Positions 8,274-17,720 of a stretch of 64,000 bases of DNA are shown one piece after another; position 1 is the stretch's first letter; every line of letters begins with the position of its first letter. This stretch comes from Ruegeria_B marisflavi. GTDB taxonomy: Bacteria > Pseudomonadota > Alphaproteobacteria > Rhodobacterales > Rhodobacteraceae. Below the pieces are notes generated by a model. The model saw only the letters and a program-made list of their open reading frames with translations, ran no database searches and was not told the DNA's origin. Position numbers and translations under genes: made by a program. Location: contig NZ_JAOVQN010000014.1 of the NCBI RefSeq assembly GCF_025673445.1, positions 69,594 through 133,593 of the forward strand, in the 5' to 3' direction.

Positions 8274-9844
8274 ATGCCTACCGCCAGCGAATTGTCCATC
8301 GACACGTCAGCCTCGGCCATGGACATGGCCAACGCCATGTTCGGCAACGGCATTCAGATCGTGTCAGCCGATTACACCGGCGCCGCCTCGGCCTCGGGCA
8401 TCTATTCCGATGGTGATACCGTCGCACCCGATATCACGCCATCGGACACCGGCGTGATCCTGTCCACCGGTAAGGCGACCTCGATCACTAACAGTTCCGG
8501 CGACGCCAATACCTCTGCCGGAACCAGCACAAATCATCACCTCACGGGCGACTCGCAACTGACCGAGATGGCAGGCGCCCAAACCTATGACGCCTCGGTT
8601 TTCGAGGCCAGTTTCATCCCCGAAGGCTCCACCCTGACCATGCAGGTGGTGTTTTCATCAGAGGAGTATCTGGAATATGTCGGGTCCGGCTTCAACGACG
8701 CGGTGGGCATCTGGGTGAACGGTGTTCAGGCGGAACTGTCCATCGGTGGCGGCGACATCACGATCGACAATATCGATGACGAAACCAATTCCAGCCTCTA
8801 TGTCGACAATCCGGCCAACGCCGAGATCGCCAATACCGAGATGGATGGATTCACTGTCACGCTGACGCTCAAGGCGCCGGTCAATCCCGGTGAGATTAAC
8901 ACGTAAAGATCGCCATCGCCGATGCCGGGGACGGGGTTTACGATTCCAACCTCTTGATTGCAGGGGATTCAATCCAGACCGCCCTGATCGCCGAAGACGA
9001 CACGGTCGAGGTGACGGGTGAAAACGCGGAAACGGTCGATGTGCTGGGGAATGACAGTTCGGCGGCGGGCGGAACGCTCACCATCACCATGATCAACGGA
9101 CAACCGGTCTCGGCTGGGGATACCGTGACGCTGTCCACCGGCGAAACCATCACCCTGAACGCCGATGGCACCTTTACCATCGATTCCGATGGCTCCGAGG
9201 CAAGCTCGAACGCGCTTTCCTATCAGGTGACGGATGCGGTGGGAAACACCGACACTGCCTTTGTCACCATCAACACGACCCCCTGTTTCGTCGCGGGCAC
9301 CCTGATCGACACGCCGCAAGGCAAGATCGCCGTCGAAACCCTCAGGCCCGGCGACAAGGTGTTCACCAAGGACCACGGGCCGCAGCCGGTGCGCTGGGTC
9401 GGATACACCCGGCGCATCGCCGAGGGGCCCGACGCGCCCATTCTGATCTCGCGGGGCGCCTTGGGGCGGCATGGCGCCGTGGCGGTTTCCCCCAACCACC
9501 GGATACTGCTCGAACTGCCGCAATCCGAACTGCTGTTCGGCGCGGCCGAGGTTCTGGTCAAGGCGAAGGACCTGGAAAACGGGCGCACAATCCGCCGCTG
9601 CGCCGATGGACGGCCGGTCACCTATGTCCATATCCTGTTCGACCGGCATCAGGTGATTTGCGCGGACGGGCTGGAAAGCGAAAGCTATCACCCGGGCGAC
9701 CTGTCGCTCAGCGCCTTTGATCGCGAAACCCGCGATGAGGTCCTGCGCCTGATGCCGGATCTCTCGGCGCCGGGCTATGGCTATGGCCCATCGGTGCGCC
9801 CGGCACTGCGCGGATACGAGGCGCGGGCACTGTTGCGCGCCTGA
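8274..9844 (+). pseudogene. Third choice-of-anchor L / Hint_2 protein, frameshifted near 8903
   Basis: A paralogue of the 2230-3804 gene, split by a single-base loss. Frame one runs from the ATG at 8274 (TASELSIDTSASAMDMANAMFG) to a stop at 8904-8906, just after NPGEINT. The frame shifted by -1 continues at once with KIAIADAGDGVYDSNLLIA, which aligns with TIRLGVADVSDSSYDSNLLIA of the intact copy, and runs to 9844. The Hint domain (PCFVAGTLIDTPQGKIAVE) retains its Cys, SPNHRIL and VTYVHILFDRHQV blocks. With one extra base near 8903 the protein would be about 523 residues. It is either a recent pseudogene or a sequence error; no slippery motif argues for programmed frameshifting. Confidence 0.75.
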
Positions 9845-9853
9845 CGGACATGG

Positions 9854-9880
9854 AAAAGCCGCGGCAAACCCTGCCGCGGC
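9854..9880 (-). terminator. Rho-independent terminator of dapD, possibly bidirectional
   Basis: A perfect 9-bp inverted repeat, GCCGCGGCA at 9858-9866 and TGCCGCGGC at 9872-9880, has a 5-nt loop. On the minus strand it is followed by TTTT (9857-9854). It lies just downstream of dapD and between convergent genes. Confidence 0.8.
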
Positions 9881-9905
9881 CTGGTTCGAAATCGGTGTTG
9901 CCGGA

Positions 9906-10733
9906 TCAGTCGCGCAGCAACTCGTTGATGCCGGTCTTGGACCGGGTCTTCTCGTCAACGCGCTTGACGATCACCGCGCAATAGAGACTGATGCCGCCGG
10001 TTGTCGGCATCGACCCCGAGACCACCACCGAATAGGGCGGCACTTCGCCATACATGACTTCGCCGGTCTCGCGATCGACGATCTTGGTCGACTTGCCGAT
10101 ATAGACCCCCATGCCCAGCACCGAACCCTCGCGAATGATGCAGCCCTCGACCACCTCGGAGCGCGCGCCAATAAAACAATTGTCCTCGATGATGGTGGGC
10201 CCGGCCTGCATCGGCTCCAGCACGCCGCCAATACCGACACCACCCGACAGGTGCACGTTCTTGCCGATCTGGGCGCAGGAACCCACCGTTGCCCAGGTAT
10301 CGACCATGGTGCCGCTGTCGACATAGGCGCCGAGGTTGATGAAGGACGGCATCAGCACCACGCCCGGCGCGATATAGGCCGATTTGCGCACCACGCAGTT
10401 GGGCACCGCGCGAAAGCCCGCGGCCTTCCACTGGTTCTCGCCCCAGCCGGCGAACTTGCTGTCCACCTTGTCCCACCAGCCGCCGCCCTGCGGGCCACCC
10501 GACTGGATTTCCATATCCTTGATGCGGAAGCCCAGCAGCACCGCCTTCTTGGCCCACTGGTTCACGTGCCAGCTGCCATCGGCCTGTTTCTCGGCCACGC
10601 GAAGTTTGCCACCATCCAGCGCGTTCAGGGTTTCCTCGATGGCCTCGCGAGCCTCGCCTGTGGTTGCGGGGGTGATTGTGTCGCGGGCCTCCCAGGCGGC
10701 CTCGATGGCGGCTTCCAGCTGTGCGTTGGACAT
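9906..10733 (-). CDS. dapD: 2,3,4,5-tetrahydropyridine-2,6-dicarboxylate N-succinyltransferase
   Basis: This 275-residue enzyme of the succinylase branch of lysine/DAP synthesis transfers succinyl from succinyl-CoA to tetrahydrodipicolinate. The N-terminal helical domain (NAQLEAAIEAAWEARDTI) is followed by a left-handed beta-helix of hexapeptide repeats, visible as VVRKSAYIAPGVVLMPSFINLGA, MVDTWATVGSCAQIG and NCFIGARSEVVEG. The length equals the usual DapD length. The ATG at 10733 was chosen because an upstream in-frame start adds only seven non-conserved residues. A strong terminator follows. Together with dapE at 804 it shows that DAP is made through succinylated intermediates. Confidence 0.95.
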   Translation of the reverse strand: MSNAQLEAAIEAAWEARDTITPATTGEAREAIEETLNALDGGKLRVAEKQADGSWHVNQWAKKAVLLGFRIKDMEIQSGGPQGGGWWDKVDSKFAGWGENQWKAAGFRAVPNCVVRKSAYIAPGVVLMPSFINLGAYVDSGTMVDTWATVGSCAQIGKNVHLSGGVGIGGVLEPMQAGPTIIEDNCFIGARSEVVEGCIIREGSVLGMGVYIGKSTKIVDRETGEVMYGEVPPYSVVVSGSMPTTGGISLYCAVIVKRVDEKTRSKTGINELLRD

Positions 10734-10853
10734 GAGGTCTTGCTCCCTGATCAATGCGTGATGTTGGTGTCGCCTATACGCAAGCGCGGGCCTTGGCGCA
10801 ATGCGACATGGCTTGAGCAGTTTGCGCCAAGCCTCCCAGCAGGCGCCGTCTTT

Positions 10854-11774
10854 TTAGCCCGCGAAGGGATCGGGCGCGATATTGCCGCCACAGACCAGCA
10901 CCGCGACCCGTTCGCCCGGCTCCGACCGATAGGCGCCACACATCAGCGCCGCCAGCGCCGTGGCGCCCGCAGGCTCCACCAGGATCCGCCGTTCCGACCA
11001 GAGCGCGTGCTGCGCCTGGGCGATGGCGGCATCGGGCACCAGAACCGAGGTCACCGCCCCCTGCGAAAGCCCGAAACAGATCTCGCCGATCCGCCGCGCG
11101 CCCAGCGCATTTGCGGCAATACCCGACACATCGACATCGACCGGCCCATTCGCCGCCAGCGCAGCATGCAGGGCACAGGAGGTCTCCGGCTCGACCGCGA
11201 CCACCTTACGCGCGCCCTGCCACCAGGTCAGTGCGCCTGCGATCAGGCCTCCGCCACCGACCGCGATCAGCACTGTATCGGCCTCCAGCCCCTGCGCGTC
11301 CCATTCGGCAAAACATGTCCCCTGCCCCGCCACCGTCAGCGGCGCATCATAGGCATGAATCTGCATCGCGCCGGTATCAGCCTCGTGCTGGCGCGCTAGC
11401 GTCAGTGCATTGGCATATTCACCCGGCACCACCGCGAGATCGGCACCAATGCCCCGGATCAGCGCGATCTTGGATGGGCCCGCAATCTCAGGCACGAATA
11501 TCTTGGCCGGATGACCCAGCGCGCGCGCCGCATAGGCCGCCGCCGCCCCGTGATTTCCTCCCGAGGCGGCCACAACGCCAGCGGCGGGCACTTCGCTGGC
11601 CAGCAAGGTGTTGAATGCTCCGCGTGCCTTGAAACTGCCGGTATGCTGCATGTGCTCCAGCTTCATCTCGACCGGGTGGGACAGGCCGAACCCCTTCGTT
11701 GACATCACCGGCGTCACCTGCACATGCCCCGCGATACGCTCCGCCGCCGCCGAAATCTCTGCCGTCCAGTCCAT
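10854..11774 (-). CDS. PLP-dependent threonine/serine dehydratase family protein
   Basis: A 306-residue fold-type II PLP enzyme. The PLP-binding Lys is Lys49 in GSFKARGAFN, the phosphate/Asn loop is ASGGNHGAAAAYAA, and the phosphate-binding glycine loop is GGGGLIAG. Lacking a C-terminal ACT regulatory domain, it resembles catabolic threonine dehydratase or serine racemase-type enzymes rather than biosynthetic IlvA. The likely reaction is deamination of L-threonine or L-serine to a 2-oxoacid. The ATG at 11774 gives MDWTAEISAAAERI, the typical family start. It is divergent from the LOG gene at 11864. Confidence 0.85.
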   Translation of the reverse strand: MDWTAEISAAAERIAGHVQVTPVMSTKGFGLSHPVEMKLEHMQHTGSFKARGAFNTLLASEVPAAGVVAASGGNHGAAAAYAARALGHPAKIFVPEIAGPSKIALIRGIGADLAVVPGEYANALTLARQHEADTGAMQIHAYDAPLTVAGQGTCFAEWDAQGLEADTVLIAVGGGGLIAGALTWWQGARKVVAVEPETSCALHAALAANGPVDVDVSGIAANALGARRIGEICFGLSQGAVTSVLVPDAAIAQAQHALWSERRILVEPAGATALAALMCGAYRSEPGERVAVLVCGGNIAPDPFAG

Positions 11775-11863
11775 CTCTCGCCCTCTTTGCCGCTCTGCCT
11801 CTGGCACTTGCCCCGCGAACCCTATAGCTCAGAGAGAAAGACGCAAGCAGGGAAGCCCGCGCC

Positions 11864-12706
11864 ATGAGAGACGACCGCCAAAGCCCGTTCCGCGACGCCC
11901 ATACCGACCGATCGACGGCACGCCACGTGCCGGATACGCCGCAGACCCGCTCGGCAGCCTACCGGCTCGCCTTTGCCGACGAAGATTTCCTGTGCCGCGA
12001 CGAGCTGCGCCCGGTGCGGCTGCAACTGGAACTGCTCAAGCCGGAAATGATGATGGCCGAGCGCAACATCACCTCGACCGTGGTCCTGTTCGGCGGCGCC
12101 CGCATTCCCGCGCCCGCCAACAAGGACAAGGCGCGCACCCAGACGCTGGCGGAACTGTCGAAATACTATGACGAGGCGCGCGAATTCGCCCGCCTGATCA
12201 CCGAGAAGTCGAAACTCAGCGGGTGCCAGGAAATGGTGATCTGCACCGGCGGCGGCCCCGGCGTGATGGAGGCGGGCAACCGGGGCGCGCAAGAGGCGGG
12301 CGGCTGTTCCATCGGGCTCAACATCGTGCTGCCGCACGAACAGGCGCCGAACGCCTATGTGACGCCGGAACTGAGCTTCAACTTCCACTATTTCGCGATC
12401 CGCAAGATGCATTTTCTGATGCGCGCGCGGGCGATTACCATCTTTCCCGGCGGGTTCGGCACGCTGGACGAGCTGTTCGAATCCCTGACCCTGATCCAGA
12501 CCGGCCGTATGGAGCGGGTGCCCTTCCTGCTCTTCGGGCGTGAGTTCTGGGAGCGGGTGATCAACTGGAAAGCGCTGGCCGATGCCGGCACGATCTCGGC
12601 CGAGGATCTGGACCTGTTCCGCTTTGTCGAAACCGCGCAAGAGGCGGTGGAGATCATCGAAAACTGGGAACCGGCGCCCCCACGCGACAGTATTCCCGGC
12701 CGCTGA
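11864..12706 (+). CDS. LOG-family (TIGR00730-like) Rossmann-fold protein
   Basis: A 280-residue protein with the LOG signature PGGFGTLDE in the C-terminal half and the upstream nucleotide-binding motif TGGGPGVMEAGNRGA. These define the lysine-decarboxylase-like family whose characterised members are cytokinin-riboside 5'-monophosphate phosphoribohydrolases or nucleotide 5'-monophosphate nucleosidases. This version has a ~65-residue N-terminal extension (helical, containing RLQLELLKPEMMMAE) ahead of TSTVVLFGGARIP. That is the long form common in alphaproteobacteria. The true in-cell substrate is likely a purine nucleotide but is not determined by sequence. Confidence 0.85.
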   Translation: MRDDRQSPFRDAHTDRSTARHVPDTPQTRSAAYRLAFADEDFLCRDELRPVRLQLELLKPEMMMAERNITSTVVLFGGARIPAPANKDKARTQTLAELSKYYDEAREFARLITEKSKLSGCQEMVICTGGGPGVMEAGNRGAQEAGGCSIGLNIVLPHEQAPNAYVTPELSFNFHYFAIRKMHFLMRARAITIFPGGFGTLDELFESLTLIQTGRMERVPFLLFGREFWERVINWKALADAGTISAEDLDLFRFVETAQEAVEIIENWEPAPPRDSIPGR

Positions 12707-12754
12707 GGCGATTCGTGCTAGACTGTCCTCGCTGAGCCAAGGCGGGAGGACGTG

Positions 12755-13042
12755 ATGGCCTATGTGACGGTATCCAGCTGGACCTATGATGCGTCGTTGA
12801 ACGAGACGGCGCTGATCGCCAGCGCGCGGGACAAACTGAACCAGATCAAGGCGATGGGCGCAGTGGGCGGCCATCTTGTACGGATAAGCCCGACCGAGGG
12901 GCTGATCGTGATGATCTATCCCGACGAAGGCACCTGGAACCGCGTGCGGGACACGGTCCTGCACATGCGCAAGGATACCGACCCGGCCGAAGGCGGTACC
13001 ATGACCCGGGCCATGGGCGGACCTGCGGCAGTTTCGGTCTGA
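12755..13042 (+). CDS. Conserved hypothetical protein, 95 aa
   Basis: A small protein (MAYVTVSSWTYDASLNETALIASARDKLNQIKAMG) whose beta-alpha-beta pattern, with GGHLVRISPTEGLIVMIYPDEGTWNRV, resembles a dimeric alpha-beta barrel (ABM-like) fold. No catalytic residues are recognisable. The ATG at 12755 lies behind a GGGAGG ribosome site; a GTG sits one codon upstream. It is convergent with the next small gene. Function unknown. Confidence 0.65.
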   Translation: MAYVTVSSWTYDASLNETALIASARDKLNQIKAMGAVGGHLVRISPTEGLIVMIYPDEGTWNRVRDTVLHMRKDTDPAEGGTMTRAMGGPAAVSV

Positions 13043-13058
13043 CCGGAGCGGGCCCCGG

Positions 13059-13268
13059 TCAGTTCATATGTGTGGGCAGAATACCCAGTTCGATGCCCTG
13101 CGGCAGTTTGGTCACCACCTGGGCGCCCTTGACGTCCTTGATGGCATAGCCGTAGCCCATCAACCGGAATTTCCACTCGCGCGCGCTCAGCGCCTTGGCC
13201 CGTTCGCGTTGCAGCAGGTCCAGAACGCCTGCCTCAATCATTGCGCCACCGATATCTGCCTGTGCCAT
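13059..13268 (-). CDS. Small hypothetical protein, 69 aa
   Basis: A 69-residue protein beginning MAQADIGGAMIEAGVLDLLQ, preceded on the minus strand by AGGACAGGAA, a good ribosome site. No signal peptide or membrane helix is seen. The middle segment AREWKFRLMGYGYAIKDVKG ends in a beta-rich tail. It is convergent with the 12755 gene (16 bp apart). I do not recognise a family. The chosen start is fixed by the ribosome site. Confidence 0.55.
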   Translation of the reverse strand: MAQADIGGAMIEAGVLDLLQRERAKALSAREWKFRLMGYGYAIKDVKGAQVVTKLPQGIELGILPTHMN

Positions 13269-13366
13269 TTCCTGTCCTCCATGGCGTTGTTGCCAATTTC
13301 GAAACTGACTGTTGATCAGGGCGGAAATTGAACACGAATGAGGAAAAACAAGGGCGGGCAAAAAAG

Positions 13367-13428
13367 GGGGCTCTGCCCCCGCCGCAGCAGAGCCGCGGCT
13401 CCCCCGGAGTATTTCAGACCAGAAAGAA
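13367..13428. repeat. Intergenic palindromic repeat (GGGGGC...GCCCCC plus AGTATTT motif), copy 1
   Basis: The hairpin-forming GGGGGCTCTGCCCCC is followed by a second GC-rich stem and then CCCCCGGAGTATTT, ending in AGAAAGAAG. A related element occurs at 50950-50998. It lies between divergent genes, so it is not a simple terminator. Such short GC-rich palindromes with an AGTATTT tail recur in intergenic regions of Rhodobacteraceae genomes (recalled, not checked). Confidence 0.5.
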
Positions 13429-13503
13429 GCGCAAACGCGCGCGCCTCTTTCAGCCCTGCGGACAGGGTGCTAGACCTGCGTCGAAGATCATTGGAGACCT
13501 TGA

Positions 13504-14622
13504 ATGGACGACACCGAACGCCAAGGCCCCGACATGGGCGCCTTTCTGCATCTGCGTGGCAATGCCTTGTCCAAAGGCGATCCTGTGGCCCTGCCGCTGG
13601 TACAGTCCAGCATGTATCACCTGCCCGGCGAGCCGGGGAGTTTCTCCAACTACGGCCGCGTGCACAACGCGACCTGGGTGGCGCTGGAACATGCGCTGGA
13701 GCATCTCGAAGCGGCGCCCTGCCGCGTCTTTCCGTCCGGCATGGGGGCGATCTCGGCGGCGCTGTTTGCAACGCTGAAGGCGGGCCAGCGGCTCTTGATC
13801 CCCGGCGATGGCTATTACGTGACGCGGCTGTTGTCCGACCGCTACTTGCGCCAGCTCGGGGTCGAGGTGGTGGAGCGTCCGACTGCGGAATTCGCCGCCG
13901 GAGGGTTTGCCGGGTTTGACGTAGTGTTCCTGGAAACGCCGTCGAACCCTGGCCTGGACCTGATCGACCTCGCGGCCGTCGCGGGTGCGGTGCGCGCTGC
14001 GGGCGGGATCACGATCTGCGACAACACCACGATGACGCCGCTGGGGCAGCGGCCGCTCGACCTGGGCATCGACATGGTGGTCGCCTCGGACACCAAGGCG
14101 ATGGGCGGCCATTCCGACCTGCTGATGGGTCATGTCGCCACCCGCGACAGTGACCTGTTGCAGGCGGTGGACGATTGGCGCCGCATTTCCGGCGCCATCC
14201 CCGGCCCACACGAGGCCTGGCTCTTGCATCGCGGGCTGGAGACGCTGGAAGTGCGGTACGACCGGATGTGCTCCTCGGCCGAGGTTCTGGCCCCGCGCCT
14301 GGCCCAACATCCCGTGGTCAGGGCGGTCCGGTACCCGGGCCTGCCGACCGACCCGGCGCATAATCTGGCGCGCGGCCAGATGCAGCGGTTTGGTTTCCTG
14401 ATGTCGCTGACGCTGGAAAATGCCGTCAAGGCCGAGCGGTTCATCAACACATGCCCGCTGCTGCGACCGGCCACCTCGTTCGGCGGTGTGCACAGCTCGG
14501 CCGAGCGCCGCATCCGCTGGGGCGATGCGGTCGATCCCGGCTTTGTCCGCCTCTCGATCGGCTGCGAGCCGGTTGAAGAACTGTGGCAGGCGTTGAAAAC
14601 GTCGCTCGACGGGGTGGTCTGA
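13504..14622 (+). CDS. Cys/Met metabolism PLP-dependent lyase (cystathionine beta-lyase-like)
   Basis: A 372-residue fold-type I PLP enzyme of the Cys/Met metabolism family. Visible features are the substrate-side Tyr in SNYGRVHNATW, the phosphate-binding PSGMGAISAALFA, the PLP-stacking region, ETPSNPG with the Asp of CDNTTMTPLGQRPLDLG, and the Schiff-base Lys in ASDTKAMGGHSDLLMG. The C-terminal SFGGVHSSAERR and FVRLSIGCE complete the fold. Length is typical for MetC or a related gamma-synthase. The sequence favours a beta-lyase-type role (cystathionine to homocysteine or similar) but the exact reaction is not settled. It is convergent with a membrane protein 3 bp downstream. Confidence 0.8.
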   Translation: MDDTERQGPDMGAFLHLRGNALSKGDPVALPLVQSSMYHLPGEPGSFSNYGRVHNATWVALEHALEHLEAAPCRVFPSGMGAISAALFATLKAGQRLLIPGDGYYVTRLLSDRYLRQLGVEVVERPTAEFAAGGFAGFDVVFLETPSNPGLDLIDLAAVAGAVRAAGGITICDNTTMTPLGQRPLDLGIDMVVASDTKAMGGHSDLLMGHVATRDSDLLQAVDDWRRISGAIPGPHEAWLLHRGLETLEVRYDRMCSSAEVLAPRLAQHPVVRAVRYPGLPTDPAHNLARGQMQRFGFLMSLTLENAVKAERFINTCPLLRPATSFGGVHSSAERRIRWGDAVDPGFVRLSIGCEPVEELWQALKTSLDGVV

Positions 14623-14625
14623 GCG

Positions 14626-15012
14626 CTATTTCGCCTTGTTTTCCCGCAGTTCCTTGAACACGTAGATCGGCAGGACGATCCCGGCGATCAGCGCCCCGAT
14701 CCAGACCAAGAGCGTGGCGAGCAACAGGTTCGTCACGCCGCCGATCACCAGGCCGGATGTCAGCATCTCGGTCACGAGCAGGCCCACAAAGATGACGACC
14801 AGAGCCACCCCGCCCTGGAGCGCGGGCAGGTTCTTTTCGCTGAGCTTGTTGATCAGCGGCCCCGCCACCACCTGAATCAGCGAAAAGATTGCCACGACAA
14901 AAATGAACGACAGGGGCGCGATGGAAAACCCGTCGAGCAAGAGCGCGGCCAGCAAAAGGCCTATGGCGTTGCCGGCCAGAATGGCCGCAATTGACAGCAT
15001 GGTGCGATACAC
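14626..15012 (-). CDS. Small four-helix membrane protein (holin superfamily IV-like)
   Basis: This 128-residue protein has four hydrophobic helices: MLSIAAILAGNAIGLLLAALLL, FIFVVAIFSLIQVVAGPLI, GVALVVIFVGLLVTEML and LLLATLLVWIGALIAGIVLPIYVF. It ends in a short charged tail (KELRENKAK). The layout is that of the phage-holin superfamily IV / PF04020-like bacterial membrane proteins, which are mostly unrelated to phage lysis. There are no phage genes nearby. Function unknown; it sits in the inner membrane. Confidence 0.65.
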   Translation of the reverse strand: MYRTMLSIAAILAGNAIGLLLAALLLDGFSIAPLSFIFVVAIFSLIQVVAGPLINKLSEKNLPALQGGVALVVIFVGLLVTEMLTSGLVIGGVTNLLLATLLVWIGALIAGIVLPIYVFKELRENKAK

Positions 15013-15180
15013 GTCCGATACTCCCCGTTAATCTTTATCGGATGTTATACTTCCGAGGCGGAAAAACCAGAAAAACCGCCACTTGGGTCGCTGCGCCAAG
15101 ACGCCTCTTTGCGGCATCGCTTACCCCGTGCTCTAATCCCCGGCGCAGGAAACGCGCCAGACACGGATGACGAGCCAGAC

Positions 15181-16101
15181 ATGAGCACCGACCCCTATGC
15201 GGCCCTTGGCCTGTCCAAGACAGCGTCGCAGGATGAAATCAAGAAAGCGTATCGCAAGATCGCCAAGGAGTGTCACCCGGACCTGAAACCGGGGGATACC
15301 GCCGCCGAAGCGCGGTTCAAGGCGGCCGCTGCGGCCTATGACCTGCTGAAAGATCCCGAAACCCGCGCCCGGTTCGACCGGGGCGAGGTCGACGCCTCGG
15401 GCCAGGAGAAACCGCAGCAACAGTATTACCGCAGCTATTCCGAGGCCGCCGGCAACCCCTATCGCCGCGCCCAGGCACAGGGCGAGTACGAGGACATGTC
15501 CGATATCTTTGCCGAGTTCATGCGCAGGCAGGGCGGTGCGGGACGTTCCCAAGAATTTCGCGCGCCGGGGCAGGATCGCCGCTATGCGATGCAGATCTCG
15601 TTTCTCGATGCGGTGTTTGGCGCGACCAAACCGATCACTTTACCCAATGGCGACCGGCTCGAGGTCAGCATCCCGGTTGGCGTCGCCGATGGCCAGACGA
15701 TCCGGCTGCGCGGCAAGGGGGATCCGGGCTTTGGCGGCGGGCCTGCGGGCGATGCGCTGGTCACGATCTCGGTGGCGCCACACCCCGTTTTCCGGCGCGA
15801 GGGCGACGATATTCACCTGACCCTGCCGATCACACTGGACGAGGCGGTTCTGGGCGGCAAGGTGGCGACGCCGACCATCGACGGGCCGGTCGCCGTAACC
15901 ATCCCGCCCGGCACCAGCACCGGCAAGACACTGCGGCTCAAGGGCAAGGGCGTGCGCCAGCGCGGCGGAACCGGGCGGGGCGACCAACTGGTTGAGATTA
16001 CGATCGTCATGCCCGACCGCGTCGACGACGGGTTGCGCGATTTCATGGAAAACTGGCGCAAATCCCATTCCTACAACCCAAGAAAGGGGATGCCGACATG
16101 A
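15181..16101 (+). CDS. cbpA: CbpA-like J-domain co-chaperone
   Basis: A 306-residue DnaJ-class protein. The J domain (residues 1-70) has the HPD motif in CHPDLKPGD, which stimulates DnaK ATPase. A glycine/charged linker (to about residue 130) is followed by the two beta-rich C-terminal substrate domains (MQISFLDAVFGATKPITLPNGD and VAPHPVFRREGDDIHL). There is no CxxCxGxG zinc finger, so it is a type B J-protein of the CbpA type. The ATG at 15181 gives STDPYAALGLSKTAS, the normal J-domain start. Its stop overlaps the start of the CbpM gene by 4 bp (ATGA), and that pairing supports the name. Confidence 0.88.
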   Translation: MSTDPYAALGLSKTASQDEIKKAYRKIAKECHPDLKPGDTAAEARFKAAAAAYDLLKDPETRARFDRGEVDASGQEKPQQQYYRSYSEAAGNPYRRAQAQGEYEDMSDIFAEFMRRQGGAGRSQEFRAPGQDRRYAMQISFLDAVFGATKPITLPNGDRLEVSIPVGVADGQTIRLRGKGDPGFGGGPAGDALVTISVAPHPVFRREGDDIHLTLPITLDEAVLGGKVATPTIDGPVAVTIPPGTSTGKTLRLKGKGVRQRGGTGRGDQLVEITIVMPDRVDDGLRDFMENWRKSHSYNPRKGMPT

Positions 16102-16439
16102 CCCCGTTCTTCAGCGAGAGCGAAGTCATCGCCCGTGTGTCACGCCTGACCGAGGGGCGTCTGGTCGAATATTGCGCGGCCCATATCGTGATCCCGGCCC
16201 AGACCGAGACCGGCCCGATGTATCAGGAGATCGATATCGCGCGGCTGGAACTGGCCTGTGACCTGCACGACCAGTACGAAGCCGAGCCCGAGACCATCGG
16301 CCTGATGATCTCGCTGATCGACCAGTTGCACGGGCTTCGCGCCGAGATGCGCGGGTTGGTGCAGGCGCTCAACGCGCAGCCCGACGAGGTCCGGCGCGAC
16401 ATTGCCAACCGGCTCATCAGCCATCGGTTCGGCGACTGA
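16098..16439 (+). CDS. cbpM: Chaperone modulator CbpM
   Basis: A 113-residue helical protein with the CbpM layout: an N-terminal MerR-like recognition segment (FSESEVIARVSRLTEGRLVEYCAAHIVIPAQ), then ELACDLHDQYEAEPETIGLMISLIDQLHGLRAEMRGL. In E. coli, CbpM binds the J domain of CbpA and inhibits it. The ATGA overlap with the upstream J-protein gene points to translational coupling and a matched pair. It is convergent with rlmN, whose stop is 3 bp away. Confidence 0.85.
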   Translation: MTPFFSESEVIARVSRLTEGRLVEYCAAHIVIPAQTETGPMYQEIDIARLELACDLHDQYEAEPETIGLMISLIDQLHGLRAEMRGLVQALNAQPDEVRRDIANRLISHRFGD

Positions 16440-16442
16440 GCG

Positions 16443-17630
<1,188 letters not shown>

Positions 17631-17720
17631 GGACAGACTCGGGTCTCGGAAGTGAATGTGCCTCTATATAGGAAACCCGGCGAAGATCAAAAGATTTCGC
17701 CTTGGCGCCGGGCAGGTCGC

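Noticed and set aside
8895..8912. Programmed ribosomal frameshift in the third Hint gene.
   Set aside because: There is no slippery heptamer, and the intact paralogue has no shift at this site.
14626..15012. Holin-like membrane protein as evidence of a prophage.
   Set aside because: No integrase, capsid, lysin or attachment repeats are nearby; superfamily IV holin-like proteins are common chromosomal membrane proteins.
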